Shown here one piece after another: positions 49,023-60,673 of a DNA stretch of 64,000 nucleotides. Positions within the stretch are counted from its first letter, which is position 1. The number at the start of each line of letters is the position of its first letter. A program made the position numbers and the translations under genes. The notes below the pieces were generated by a model. It worked only from the letters and a program-made list of their open reading frames with translations, ran no database searches and was not told the DNA's origin. Source of the DNA: Hybos culiciformis (Eukaryota; Arthropoda; Insecta; Diptera; Hybotidae); assembly GCA_964007475.1 (NCBI GenBank), contig OZ023274.1, forward strand, positions 76,395,303 to 76,459,302. Reading direction: 5' to 3'.

Positions 49023-50215
49023 AATAATTGCTTTTGCATATACGCAGGCCTGTCGAGAGGGGGGGGGGAGGGGAGTATAATTCCTTGGGCCCACAGAGCT
49101 AAGGGGCCCGCTTGTTTAATTATTTTTGCGACAAAAACAATATACATTATACATATGTGATATTAAGTTTCATGCTTATACATTATACCAAGGGTCGGCA
49201 ACATACGGCCCGCGGGCCAGATACGGCCCATTCGGTGTTCTTTTTTGGCCCTCCAAGATTTTTATTGCCGCCTTGTTATTCGGCCTAATTTATTCTTCTA
49301 GGCCTTTTTATAATTTTTTAACTTTTTTACAGCAAAAAAAAATAAAACTATCAAAAATTCCATTCAGAACCTCATATTTATATAATTCAGCTTTTAAAAA
49401 AATTCTATTACTACAACTTTTTGCATTATTCAATAAATGTTGCATTAAAAATATTGTTTTCTGCTAAATATTGATCGCCAAATTTTCTGAAGGGCTGCTA
49501 TTGATGTAGCATTACGAATTGTAAATTAAGTAAATGAAAGAATTAATCCCACAAAAAAATTGAAAAATCTGCATCTGCCCCAGTTGATGAAAGTCTTGCC
49601 GACGCTTGCATTATACGATATTAAGTTTCATGCTTATCACAGTCATTATTGGAAAAAATTTATATAAAAAGTCCTTGGCGTCAAGTAGAATTTTTTGTGA
49701 TTTGTTATGGAAAAAAAGTGCATGAAAATTTTATCATTAGTAAGTATAATTTTAAGGTGTTGATTTTTCAGCTTTTTTTCAGAAAATTAATTTTCTATTT
49801 CTACTATTACTACACATCCTAACTGTTTGTATTTGTTAGAGTGTTTGGACTGCGGTCCGAATTTAAATAATCTAGGAGGGGTTGTCGTTACTAATTATTT
49901 GTGATTTTTTAAAGTGGTATAAATTAAAGTGTAGCCTACAAGTTTTTATATAATAGTTTTTATATAATAGTTTTTTATATAATAGTTTTTATATATTCTG
50001 ATTTTCATATGATCTTATTTCCTACCCTGTAAACCATAATTTTGATTTCATAAGTAGATTTGTACAAATGTACAAAGTGTGACTATTAATGATAAAATTA
50101 TGTGTTTAGGAGGCTCAATTAGTGTTATTTTCATAACCTTTAAAAAAAAAATTATTTGTAAAAATCTTTTCCCGGGCCCGGTGTTGGCTAGTGTTTATAA
50201 AATTATTTTTGAATC
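49023..50215. mobile_element. hAT-like insertion region
   Basis: The unit is interrupted at about 49020 and resumes at about 50235 (ATTATAGAAAAGGTTCAAT). The left end CAGGCCTGTCGAGAG and a right GGGCCCGGTGTTGGC-type end look hAT-like, but the termini do not pair cleanly. It contains the well-defined 420-bp element and short TTTTTATATAATAG repeats (49945-49995). Confidence 0.45.
49189..49608. mobile_element. 420-bp hAT element with 8-bp duplication
   Basis: Ends CAAGGGTCGGCAA and inverted CAAGCGTCGGCAA, flanked by CATTATAC on both sides (49181-49188, 49609-49616). Left part has CGGCCCGCGGGCC, a motif typical of this hAT group. No transposase. Confidence 0.82.
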
Positions 50216-50635
50216 TATTTTCGTAGAACTCCATATGGCATTATAGAAAAGGTTCAATCCATTATTATTTATCTTTTTATTTTTTGAAATTCATTTATCT
50301 TTTCTAATTTTTTTCTTCAAATGATTTCGACTTATGGATCTTTGTATTTTTATGGTAATCGAACATTTTGCACATATTTTTACAAAACCTTGTGTAGAGT
50401 TTGTGTACATCCATTTATCTTTGTCATTACATACATACATATAAAAAAATATTTATTGAAATGATGGAACTTTGAAACTTGAAAAGTATTGACCTGAATA
50501 AATTATTATCGTTGAGAATTTTTTCAAATTTTGTTTTAAAATATACATAAGCGTCCTAGTTATTAACAATGAATATTATTTATAGTTTTGCAAAACTACA
50601 AATTTAATTTGTTTTATAGTTTGTTAAAAAAAAAC

Positions 50636-50666
50636 TATAAAAGCTATTAGGACATAAATATTATCA
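50636..50666 (+). promoter_or_regulatory. Core promoter of SP6
   Basis: TATAAAAG at 50636 and TTATCAAACATTT with the start A at 50666, 30 bases apart. Upstream block at 50487-50520. Confidence 0.75.
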
Positions 50667-50695
50667 AACATTTAATTTTAAAATTTAGCAAAAAA

Positions 50696-51596
50696 ATGTT
50701 CCATAATTTTTTTTACTTGGTTATTTTTTTAGTTTTTGGAAAAAGTGAAATTTTTAAAAGCCAAGGTCTTAATAATAAAAATAATAATCAAGAAAAACCT
50801 GTAGTTGGGGGCGGTCGAATTGATATAAAAAAAGTACCTTATCAATTATCAATATCTCATGACAATGATGAATCATGTGGTGGAGTTTTAATATCCGATA
50901 GTTGGCTTCTAACAGGTAGTTTGTTTTTTTAAATATATGTATGTATATGTATAAATAGATATATGTATATGTGTATATTTGTACACTGTACATACTTTAC
51001 TACTTATTTGTATTTCAGCTGGGCATTGCATCTTTGAAGATCGATTACCATCAGAATATGTTATAAGAGCGGGGTCTAATTTCTGGAAAAAAGGTGGTGT
51101 GTCTAGGATAGCAATAAAAATAGTCAGACATCAAGATTTCAATTCAGAACCATTGAAAAATGATATTGCTTTAATCAAAGTAGACAATCCCTTTACAATA
51201 TCCACAACAATTAAACCAGCAAATCTGCCGCCTCAATCAAAAAAATATGTAGGCCAACTCATAAAAAAAGGCATGATCTCTGGGTTTGGTGTAACGAAGT
51301 TTAATAATAAAGATGCAAGTCGTGTTTTAAGAAGTGTTGTCCTGAAATTGAGGTCCAGAAGAATATGTAGGAAACAAGTTGGTCCAATATTTGGGAGGGA
51401 AAACTTTTGTGCTGAGGTAAGTCAGGGTGGAAAATCTTCGTGCTTTGGTGATAGTGGCGGACCATTTTCTTCAAATGGAACAGTTTATGGTTTAGATTCA
51501 TTCGCAATACGGAAGGTATGTGGAGCTAAGAAAAATCCGTCGGTATATACAGACGTCGCTAAATATATAGATTGGATTAATAAAAACATGAAATAA
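50696..51596 (+). CDS. SP6: S1 serine protease, chymotrypsin-like
   Basis: 265 residues; exons 50696-50915 and 51019-51596; this gene has the shortest intron (103 bases). Signal peptide as in SP2-SP5, then an Asn-rich linker (GLNNKNNNQEKP) before the mature start VVGG; Pro precedes the mature end. Triad: His 76 (TAGHC), Asp 122 (KNDIAL), Ser 219 (GDSGGP). Pocket Ser189, Ser190, Ala216, Ser226, with Phe192 at the rim (SSCFGDSGG), close to chymotrypsin. Exon 1 belongs with SP2-SP5 by sequence while exon 2 belongs with SP7-SP8, so this gene looks like the junction between the two groups. Confidence 0.92.
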
Positions 51597-54146
51597 GAAG
51601 AAGCGTATTTATTTTTATTTTATGTATAAATACCTATTTTAGCAATCGCTAAATTTAATTAAAGAAAAACTTGTAATAAATAATGTAATAAATTTATTTA
51701 AATTTGTTCCAGTTATTATTGTTATTTTTAATTTTTCGTAGGTAGATAATAATTTATTGTTAATCTTTAAAAATAAACACTATTACTCGTATTCGATATA
51801 CACTGGTAAAAATCTTTAGTAATTTCACATGACTTATCGTTGGTTTTTTCTATCCAACGATAATTCATGAACTATTACATTTTGTTTTTCCAAAATGTAA
51901 ATTTTCACCTGGTTTGTACTTTTACAGTTTTACAGAATGTAGTTTTAGACACCAAAACCATCTAGTTTTACTTTATTTACTAAAAATACATATTACTTTT
52001 CCAGAATCTATGTAATTTTAATAGAAATTTGTGTAAAAACTCTGTTTGATTTGCAAAATTACAAAAAATTCAGTAAATTTGCAGAATTTGTGTAATATTG
52101 TAACGTAAAATTCTGTAATATTCAATGAACAAAATCTTACCTGGTAGATACTGTAAATTTACGTGGCTAGCAGTGTAAAGTTTTGTGTAATTTTACATTA
52201 TTTTTTACAGTGTACATATACATGATTTTGTACTGCTTTTTACACGATATTCATTTAATAATTTTTAAATTTGTCTTTTCTTTCGGCGGGATATATATTA
52301 CTAACTTAGTATCCGAGATACTGAATTTATTATCCGAGATACTGATTTATGAATTTAGTAACCGGGATACTGAATTTAATATATGGGATTCTTAATTTTG
52401 TATCTATTTTTTTTTCCTTTTTCAATTGATACTATGATACTAATACTATGTTTCCATTATCGGATTCCAACAGATTGGAGTTTTCGTTGAATTGAAAAAT
52501 TTCATATTAAAAATCAACTTATCAAATCTATTTCCTGCCCATCATTGAAACATACCATAGTAAATTATAATTGTGACATTAATTTATTTGACACTCCGTC
52601 AAATATTTGTGATTTTTCTTTGACAAAACCTTTTAAATAGTGTAAAAACCAAATTATTTGACATTTAATTTGGTATTTAGAACCTTTTTGTAAAATGCAA
52701 AATAATGTAAGTGGGACAATTTATTTGTGTTAAACTTGTTATTTGACATATTTTTGTCAAATTTTTCTTAGATTCTGTGCTTCAATTTGTAAGTCAAACA
52801 AAGTTATTTGGTATTTTAAAAAAAAAAAGAAGGCCAAAGAGATGACTAAATTGAGGAAACAATCGACGAATAGGAGTTAGAGCAATCAGTACCTAATGAG
52901 CAGTGGAAAAAAGAAAGTGAAGAATGTTAAAAGAGTGGTGAAAAAAGTTGTTTCCGAATCTAATGTAATGACGAATCGATATTTAAATTGATATCTGATT
53001 GATTTTTTAATAAAAGTAGCTTGTTAATGAGCTGACTGCAAGATGTTTAAATTTACGTATCCAGTTTTGATTGATGATGTAATTTTAAATACTTCTCTTC
53101 AAATAAAAAAGAGTTAATTTAAATTTTTAAAACAACCTTATTTGTTTTCATTGAATTTCACTATATTTTTAAAACATCTATCTGTTGAAGTTTGCGTGGT
53201 CAAATAAAAAATTCGAAATATTTGACGCCGTGGTCAAATAGAGTAATCGAGTGTTATTTTGTAAAATAATGGTTATATTCTTGAGGTAAAATATTTGAAC
53301 CCACCTAATGTAATTATAGCAATATAAAAAGCAAAATAGACCACATTTTTAAGTTCTAATTTATCTTGGAAAATTAAATATTTTATAATGAAAATTTAGA
53401 AATTTGGTAGACATACGATAATAATTAAAAAACTTTATTGAGTCTTGAAATAAATTTTGATGAAGTATATTACAGGTTGAATGCTATTATAAGATGAGCC
53501 CACTTAGTTCGTATCCTTTTATTTTTTATTTTTTTTTTACTAATGCCACCAATATGTAATGTGTTTGAACACTTATTTATACAAATATATTATGACTTAT
53601 AGAATCCCGCAGTCACATACGGTATTTTCAGTAAATTTCTTAGGTTGACGATGATACCTGCTCTACAAGTTGCAACACTATAAACGCATTCAACATAATA
53701 TCCATAATTTTAGTGGATAAATCTTTATTCTTTTTATTTAAAGTTGAATGTAATTTAGTTTTTAAGGAAATATTATTCTGATTATTATTTTTTGAAGAAT
53801 ATTTATTAACTTGAGTAATTATCAAATGAAAATGACAACACACTATTATTATGTTGATGCTACTGTTTCAGTATACTAGTAGATTTCTTTTATAGTTTTG
53901 CAAAATTAATCTTTCAAATTATAATATACATAACTATGTGTATGTATATAATATAATAAAATATTTATTCAAATGATGAAATTTTGTCATCGAAAAAAAA
54001 GTTGGCCTGAGTTATTGATTATCGATTAATAATAAATTAGTCTCTTAGTTGTTAATAATGAGTTAATGACTTTTATTTGGTTTTGCAAACGTAGAAACTT
54101 TATTTGTATAGTTAGTTATACAAAGTGTATGTAAAAAAAAAAAATC
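51597..54146. other. Intergenic with one MITE and minisatellite-like repeats
   Basis: Holds the 412-bp TA-flanked element (51801-52212), a short array of GTATCCGAGATACTGA-type units (52310-52395) and a stretch rich in TTTGAC motifs (52580-53290). From 53640 to 54000 the sequence is a duplicate of the region upstream of SP8 (57585-57910). No gene is supported; a 67-codon minus-strand frame at 53640-53843 is not conserved in the duplicate. Confidence 0.55.
51801..52212. mobile_element. 412-bp TA-flanked MITE
   Basis: Ends CACTGGTAAAAATC and inverted CACTGTAAAAAAT, TA at 51799-51800 and 52213-52214. The CACTG tip resembles the element at 37613-38685. Internal GTAATTTTAC/TTTACAGAAT motifs recur. 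Confidence 0.7.
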
Positions 54147-54176
54147 TATAAAAACTAGTAGGACATAATATTATCA
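54147..54176 (+). promoter_or_regulatory. Core promoter of SP7
   Basis: TATAAAAA at 54147 and TTATCAAACATTTG with the start A at 54176, 29 bases apart. A diverged upstream block is at about 53975-54030. Confidence 0.72.
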
Positions 54177-54205
54177 AACATTTGAATTAAAAATTTTGCG
54201 AAAAA

Positions 54206-56701
54206 ATGTATTATTATGTTATTTACTTGCTTATTTTTCTACTTTTTGGAAAAAGTGAAACTTTAAATAACCCTGGTGCTAATAATAAAAATAATCATCA
54301 ACAAAAACCTGTTGTTGGTGGCCGTCAAATTAATATAAAAAAAGTACCTTATCAATTATCCATAGTTATTGCTAACGATGACTTATGTGGTGGAGTTTTA
54401 GTATCACATAGCTGGTGTTTAACAGGTAGTTATTTTTAAGCTGAATAATATGAAGGAAAGGACAATCAATGATTTAGCCTTTCTAGTTTAACTTCGTAAA
54501 TCGTTGAAAATTTCGTATTTAAATTTTTTTTTAAATTCTTTTTAATTTTAATCAAGGTAAACATATTTAATACATTCATAATGCATTATTGTTTTTTTTT
54601 TTGGGAAATATTCAATGCAATATTAAATAATTTGTTGTAACCCCGTATGAAAGACAACAATTTGATAAATACAAATTTTGAATTTTTTTTGCTGTGCTTT
54701 AATTTTTTTGTTTTTATATATACAGAATAGTAAACTGTATTATTTTCATATATTATTAAGAAAAAATTTATTAAAGATGTTCTTGGACGTACTGTGATAC
54801 GTCCAAAGCAAAAAATGTACAGAAACAATTTTTAGAATTGAAAGAAATTATGTCATAAGGAAGTGGGATCCTGAAAAACTAATCTATACATAATTCTCCG
54901 TGGTCTGTCATCTTTTTCAAATAAAAATACAACATGTATTAACAATATGAATTATATATCGTCGGCCTCAAATTATAATGTCGTATATGCATTTTTTGCG
55001 AAAATGAGTTCCGAATTGATCTTTATATTTTTCGAGATGATCTTTCGGTCTGTCTTATCCACCTTGCTGTATCTTTAATAGTTCCCGAGATATTCGGTGT
55101 CGATTATGTCGTAAGTGACCTAAAAAAGATTTAATAAAATATTAAAATGTCGTAACCAACAAAATGATGTCATTTACGACAGAATTGTATGTAAAATATC
55201 GATAAAAAAAATTCAATATTATAATGTCGTAACTGCTATTTCTATATATAATTTGGCTTTAAAATGAATAATTGTCTCTTCTTAAAAGTTGTAAAAGATC
55301 ATTTTACGTAATTAAAGTGTTAAAATATACTTGAAAAAATAAATATTTGAATAAAAATTTTCAATATTATAATATCGTATCTGTATGAAATTTAAATTTT
55401 TATCGGACCTTAAGGTAAAGAAGTTAAAAAAAAGTCTGTTATTACTTGGTAGCATAAAATATGCTTTTAAGACACAAATATAGAAAGATTATTGAGGCGA
55501 ATTTCGAAAAAAAATTAAAAAGTTTTTCGGATCAATTTTTTTTCCGAGCGTTCCAAACTTTAAAGTCGATTTTCTCGAAACTTAGTTTTTGCAGATACGA
55601 CATTATAATTTTGGGTCGACGATATATGTAAAAAAAACAAAAAATTTGCTCCAAATATTAAAAATTGTTTACATAATTATCTCAGATATAGAATTCAGTA
55701 CTGTAGATACTGAATTATGTATCCCGGACTCGGACACTAAATTCAGTATCTAGGACACTAATTTCAGTATCTCGGCGACTTCTGTATTCTCGGCAACAGA
55801 AAATATTAAACTCAAAAATTTTGTATTGTATTGTAATACTCATCGGAAAATCTGTATTAAATCTCGGATACGCGTATCTCAGAAATAGGAAATAAAAAAA
55901 CGTAAATATAAAAATTTAAACATTTTTCATAGTAGATACAAATATGTAGCGTAGGGTTGTTTAAGACAATTTACGTAGTAACGGGTAAAAAAAAGCCATA
56001 TAAAACAAACAACCCTATCGGTTTTACAAAAGATTTTTTAAAAAAGTGATGTACATATATATTATACGTACTGTTCATAGATCTAAGACTTTTTTAAAGG
56101 TTGTTATTTTTTTATTCCAGCTGGGCATTGCATCATTAGCAATCAACCACCATCACAATACGTTATAAGAGCGGGGTCTAGTTTCTGGCAAAAAGGTGGT
56201 GTGACCAGGAAAGCAATTAAATTAATCAGACATCAAGGTTTCAATCCAAATACATTGAAAAATGATATTGCTTTAATCAAAGTAGACAATCCCTTTACAA
56301 CATCCACAACAATTAAACTAGCAAAACTGCCGAAACAATCATCCAAATATTTACGCCAACAACTCATAAAAAATGGTATGATCTCTGGGTTTGGTCTGAC
56401 GAAATTTAATGCTAAAAAACCAAGTCCTGTTTTAAGAAGTGTTACACTTAAAGTGATGCCTAAAAAAATATGTAGGAGACAAGTTGGTGTAATATTTACG
56501 AATACAAACTTTTGTGCAGCGGTAAATCAGGGTGGAAAATCTTCTTGCTTTGGTGATAGTGGAGGACCATTTACTTCAAAAGGAATAGTTTATGGTTTGG
56601 TTTCATTCGCAAGAGCTAGGAAATGCGGAGCAAAGAAAAATCCTTCGGTATTCACAGATGTCGCCAAATACGTAGATTGGATAAATAAAAACATGAAATA
56701 A
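54206..56701 (+). CDS. SP7: S1 serine protease, chymotrypsin-like
   Basis: 266 residues; exons 54206-54425 and 56121-56701 with a 1.7-kb intron that contains an inverted-repeat element. Signal peptide MYYYVIYLLIFLLFGKSE, Asn-rich linker ending HQQKP, mature VVGG. Triad: His 76 (TAGHC), Asp 122 (KNDIAL), Ser 220 (GDSGGP). Pocket Ser189, Ser190, Ala216, Ser226, Phe192. One extra residue occurs in the LRQQLIKNG loop. Very basic (many Lys/Arg in MPKKICRRQ). Intact. Confidence 0.92.
54955..55627. mobile_element. 670-bp inverted-repeat element in SP7 intron
   Basis: Ends ATATCGTCGGCCTCAAATT and inverted ATATCGTCGACCCAAAATT, extending through ATAATGTCGTAT on both sides. ATAATGTCGTA-like motifs repeat inside. 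Target duplication hidden by the TATATA context. Confidence 0.7.
55680..55880. repeat. Degenerate 20-24-base repeats, second site
   Basis: Several units like ATTCAGTATCTAGGACACTA and AGTATCTCGG resemble the array at 52310-52395, now inside the SP7 intron. Confidence 0.5.
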
Positions 56702-58031
56702 TAATCAGCGTATTTCTTTTTATTTTATGTATTTTAGCAATCGTTGAATTTAATTACAAAAAAACTTGTAATAAAATATTTTTCATTTTTAACGAAATTC
56801 ATTTAGTTCCAGTCAAATATGCCGTTTTATGAAACTGTTAAGAACTTCATTGCCACCAATTAAAAAATTCATAAAAAACTACAATGAATTTCATTTCATT
56901 ACAATGTAATAATTTATTCTTGAAAACCGCTTACATACATTGTACATACATTGTTGAATAAACCTATTCTATGGCACGACCTTTAGAAGTAAATCAAATT
57001 TTCCTAAAAAATATGTACATATATTATAACTGTTATTTTTAATTATTCATATACGTAGAAAAAATAACTTATTTTTAACCTTCAAGGACATTTTCACTAT
57101 CTTTTTATTGTAATTAAAAATTATAATATAATTTTGGATAGGCTTTCTATTCAAATCGGAAAATTTATGTACCTATTGCAAAAAACGAGACAGATTTTAG
57201 TCTTTTAGTGATTAATAAGATCAACTGTATTGAGAAAATAATAATAATAATAATTATAATAATCAAAATAATATTAATGTATGCTTTTAAAAAATAAATA
57301 AAGTTAAAATAAATCTCAATTTATTTCGGTAATAATTAACATAATTTTAGTTGCATTTCAATTTGAATATAAAAAAATGGAAGTTCAAAACAAATTATTT
57401 GCGTGATTTTAGTTTCAACTCAATTAAAACAAAAAATGAAATTAGTTATGGTTCCAACACAAATCGAGGTCTTGCCTTATGTACAGATACTTTCTATTTG
57501 CGAAATTTAAGTGGTTTACTTAAACTTGAAATTATTAAATGGGAGACTACGTGTCTTAGGTTTCGAGCTTTGCGTTGTGAGTGTCTTAGGTTGCCGATAA
57601 CGCTTGCTCTATCAATTGCAACAGTTTAACATCCTGAATTTAGTGATTTTTGTGGACAAATCTTTATTCTTTTTATTTAAATTCAGAATATAATGAAGTT
57701 ATTAATCAGGGAACGAACTGTTATTCTGATTATTATTTTTTGAAGAATTATTATCATCTGGACTTATTACCAAATGAACACTATCATTATGTTGATACTA
57801 CTGTGTCTATATTAGTAAATTACTTTTATAGTTTTGCAAAATTAATCTTTCAAAATATAATACATAATTATGTGTATGTATATAATATAATAAAATATTT
57901 ATTCAAATGGTTAAGTCATCTAAAAAAAATTGCCCTAGTCTCCTAGTTGTTAACAATGACTTTTATTTGGTTTTGCAAATGTTGAAACTTTATTTGCATT
58001 GTTAGTTATACAAAGTGTATGTAAAAAAATC
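56702..58031. other. Intergenic between SP7 and SP8
   Basis: A+T-rich. The right half (57585-57910) is a diverged copy of 53640-53960. A 92-codon plus-strand frame (57351-57629) has no family character and is not conserved in the duplicate, so I leave it out. Confidence 0.5.
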
Positions 58032-58060
58032 TATAAAACTAGTAGGACATAATATTATCA
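58032..58060 (+). promoter_or_regulatory. Core promoter of SP8
   Basis: TATAAAAC at 58032 and ATTATCAAACATTT with the start A at 58060, 28 bases apart. Confidence 0.72.
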
Positions 58061-58089
58061 AACATTTAAATTTAAAATTTTGCAAAAAA

Positions 58090-59340
58090 ATGTATTATAC
58101 ATTTTTTTACTTGGTTACTTTTCTACTTTTTGGAATAAGTGCAACTTTAAATAATCATCAAGAAAAACCTGTTGTTGGTGGCAAGCGAATTAATATAAAA
58201 AAAGTACCTTATCAATTATCCATAGTTATTGCTCAAAATGAATTATGTGGTGGAGTTTTAATATCAGATAGCTGGTGTTTAACAGGTAGTTTTTTTTAAG
58301 CTAAATAATATACAGTGACAGAAAGGAAAATCAATGATTTGGTATTTCTAATTAAACTTCGTAAATCATTGAATTCTAAAATTGCATATTTAATTTTTTT
58401 TAAACGGTTTTAAATTTTCAATCAGGGTTTAAATTGTTTGATTATAAATTCTTGTTTTTTATTGGCAAATATATCGAATTATTTTGGAAATGAAATTTTG
58501 TGCTCTTTTTTTTATAATTTTATCATATATTATGAAAGAATTATGTAATAAAGAAGTCAAAAACAAACAACCCCATCGCTTACCCCACTTTTTAAATGTA
58601 GAAACTTTAAAAGTGACATATATAGTATAGATGTAAATATTTTGAAAGTTTTAAAAATTCTTTAAGGTCATGGGGTTGTTACATTTTTTTATTTGTATTC
58701 CTTATAATAATATTTTGATTCCAGAAAATTATATACATACCTTAATGTTGTTTCTATTCCAGCTGGGCATTGCATCATTGGCAATCAACCACCATCACAA
58801 TACGTTATAAGAGCGGGGTCTAATTTCTGGCAAAAAGGTGGTGTGACCAGGAAAGCAATTAAATTAATCAGACATCAAGATTTCGATCCAAATACATTAA
58901 AAAATGATATTGCTTTAATTCAAGTAGACAATGCCTTTACAAATTCCACAAAAATTAAAACAGCAAAGCTGCCGCCACAGTCAACAAAATATGTAGGCCA
59001 ACTTATAAAAAAAGGCATGATTTCTGGGTTTGGTCTAACGAAATTTAATGCTAAAGAACCAAGTCCTTTTTTAAGAAGTGTTACACTTACAGTGAAGTCT
59101 CAAACAGTATGTAAGAACCAAGTTGGTAGATTATTTAGCAGTGGAAACTTTTGTGCTGAAGTAAATCAGGGTGGAAAATCTTCCTGTTTCGGTGATAGTG
59201 GCGGACCATTTTCATCAAATGGAATAGTTTATGGTTTGGATTCATTCGCAAGAGCTAGGAAATGCGGAGCAAAGAAAAATCCTTCGGTATACACAGATAT
59301 CGCCAAATATATAGATTGGATTAATCAAAACATGAAATAA
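58090..59340 (+). CDS. SP8: S1 serine protease, chymotrypsin-like
   Basis: 257 residues; exons 58090-58285 and 58763-59340. The ATG at 58090 is chosen by alignment with the sister genes and distance from the initiator; an in-frame upstream ATG lies before the TATA box. Signal peptide MYYTFFYLVTFLLFGISA, short linker TLNNHQEKP, mature VVGG. Triad: His 68 (TAGHC), Asp 114 (KNDIAL), Ser 211 (GDSGGP). Pocket Ser189, Ser190, Ala216, Ser226, Phe192. Closest to SP7. Last gene of the array. Confidence 0.92.
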
Positions 59341-60673
59341 GAATATGTAGAAAAAAAAAATTAATAATGATAAAAAATTAATAAATTATCCAACAAATAA
59401 AATCTAGTATAAAAAATTTATACAAATTAATTTGTGTATTATTATATTGTCATTTATTTAATGAAATATCTTGGACAGCGATGTATTTTAGACCATAATT
59501 CCTAAGTGCCGTCCAAAGCGGCCAATATTGACTGATTTGTTGAATTATCTATCCGATTGCCAACTGGTTAAGGAAGTTACAGAACCCCGTATCCGTTGTT
59601 TTTTTTTTATACCGAATTAGTAATAATTATTTAACGATTCAAATGCGCGGTGCTGAGAAAATAAATTATGTTAGTACCGAGAAAGTTTGATTGTTTTTTT
59701 TAATTTTTTTTGCAAAATATAGAAAAAATGTCTCACTATTTTAGTTTTAATTAATTTATAATTCAAAAGATCGATTTTCTCAGAACCAATTTTATTGTTC
59801 TTCTACAGCTTTTATAAAGTTTCAATTTTTTTATATTTGCCTTAAGACCAAAACTAATCGATAAACAAATGTGATTTTACTGAAAACTTAGTTTGCAAAT
59901 TAGATAGATTATATTTATATACGTGTACTTGATTCAATTTTAAAATTTTATATTCATTATTGTTATTCTCAAATTTTCTAAATGTGTTGAAATGAAAATA
60001 CGATGATCTAAAAAAAAAATTAAATAATGCTGATTCATTGAAAAATCAATCGTTAAAACATCTGTCATATTAATTCGCTTAAATTTAAATATTTTTTTAG
60101 CCGTTAATGTAGACACTGGGTTGTAGATACACATGTTTTCATGACTTCGCTAATTTTTTTGAACCTATTTTGATCTCCAAAAATACTAAAAAAAACAATA
60201 TAATTATTATAACTATAATTATTTTTATCGCACAGAATTATCAGAGTTTTTGTAATGTATCTGAAGAAAAAAACTCGACGAGATCTGAGAATGAAAAAAT
60301 TGTTATAATATGGTATTTTGATTGTTTTTTTTTTATTTAATAAATTTTCTGCGCACTATTACGTGATTTCAGATTTTTATTACAGAGATTTCTAATTTTA
60401 ATTATTAGTATTATTTAAAAAAAGGAAAAAATATCACACTGCCCACATCAAAATATTTTCTTATCAATGGCTACTAATTCTTAAATGAAAGAAATATCCT
60501 TAAAGACATTATTTAATTATGTGTACAAAAACTTGTTGTTAGTTCTTATTTAAGGTTTTTGTTTTGAAAGAAATATTAACGAATTATTTGTTCATAAAAT
60601 GTTATAAATTTTTTTTTTTTTCACAAATTTCTATCTAAATAGCATAAACTAGTTGACACTATATTTGTTGAAT
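59341..60673. other. Intergenic between convergent SP8 and the transporter
   Basis: Contains the 3' ends of two converging genes. AATAAA-type signals are present on both strands. No gene or defined repeat. Confidence 0.5.

Noticed and set aside
53640..53843. 67-codon minus-strand frame upstream of SP7
   Set aside because: The duplicate upstream of SP8 does not keep it open.
57351..57629. 92-codon plus-strand frame between SP7 and SP8
   Set aside because: No signal peptide, domain or similarity to a neighbour; not preserved in the related region upstream of SP7.
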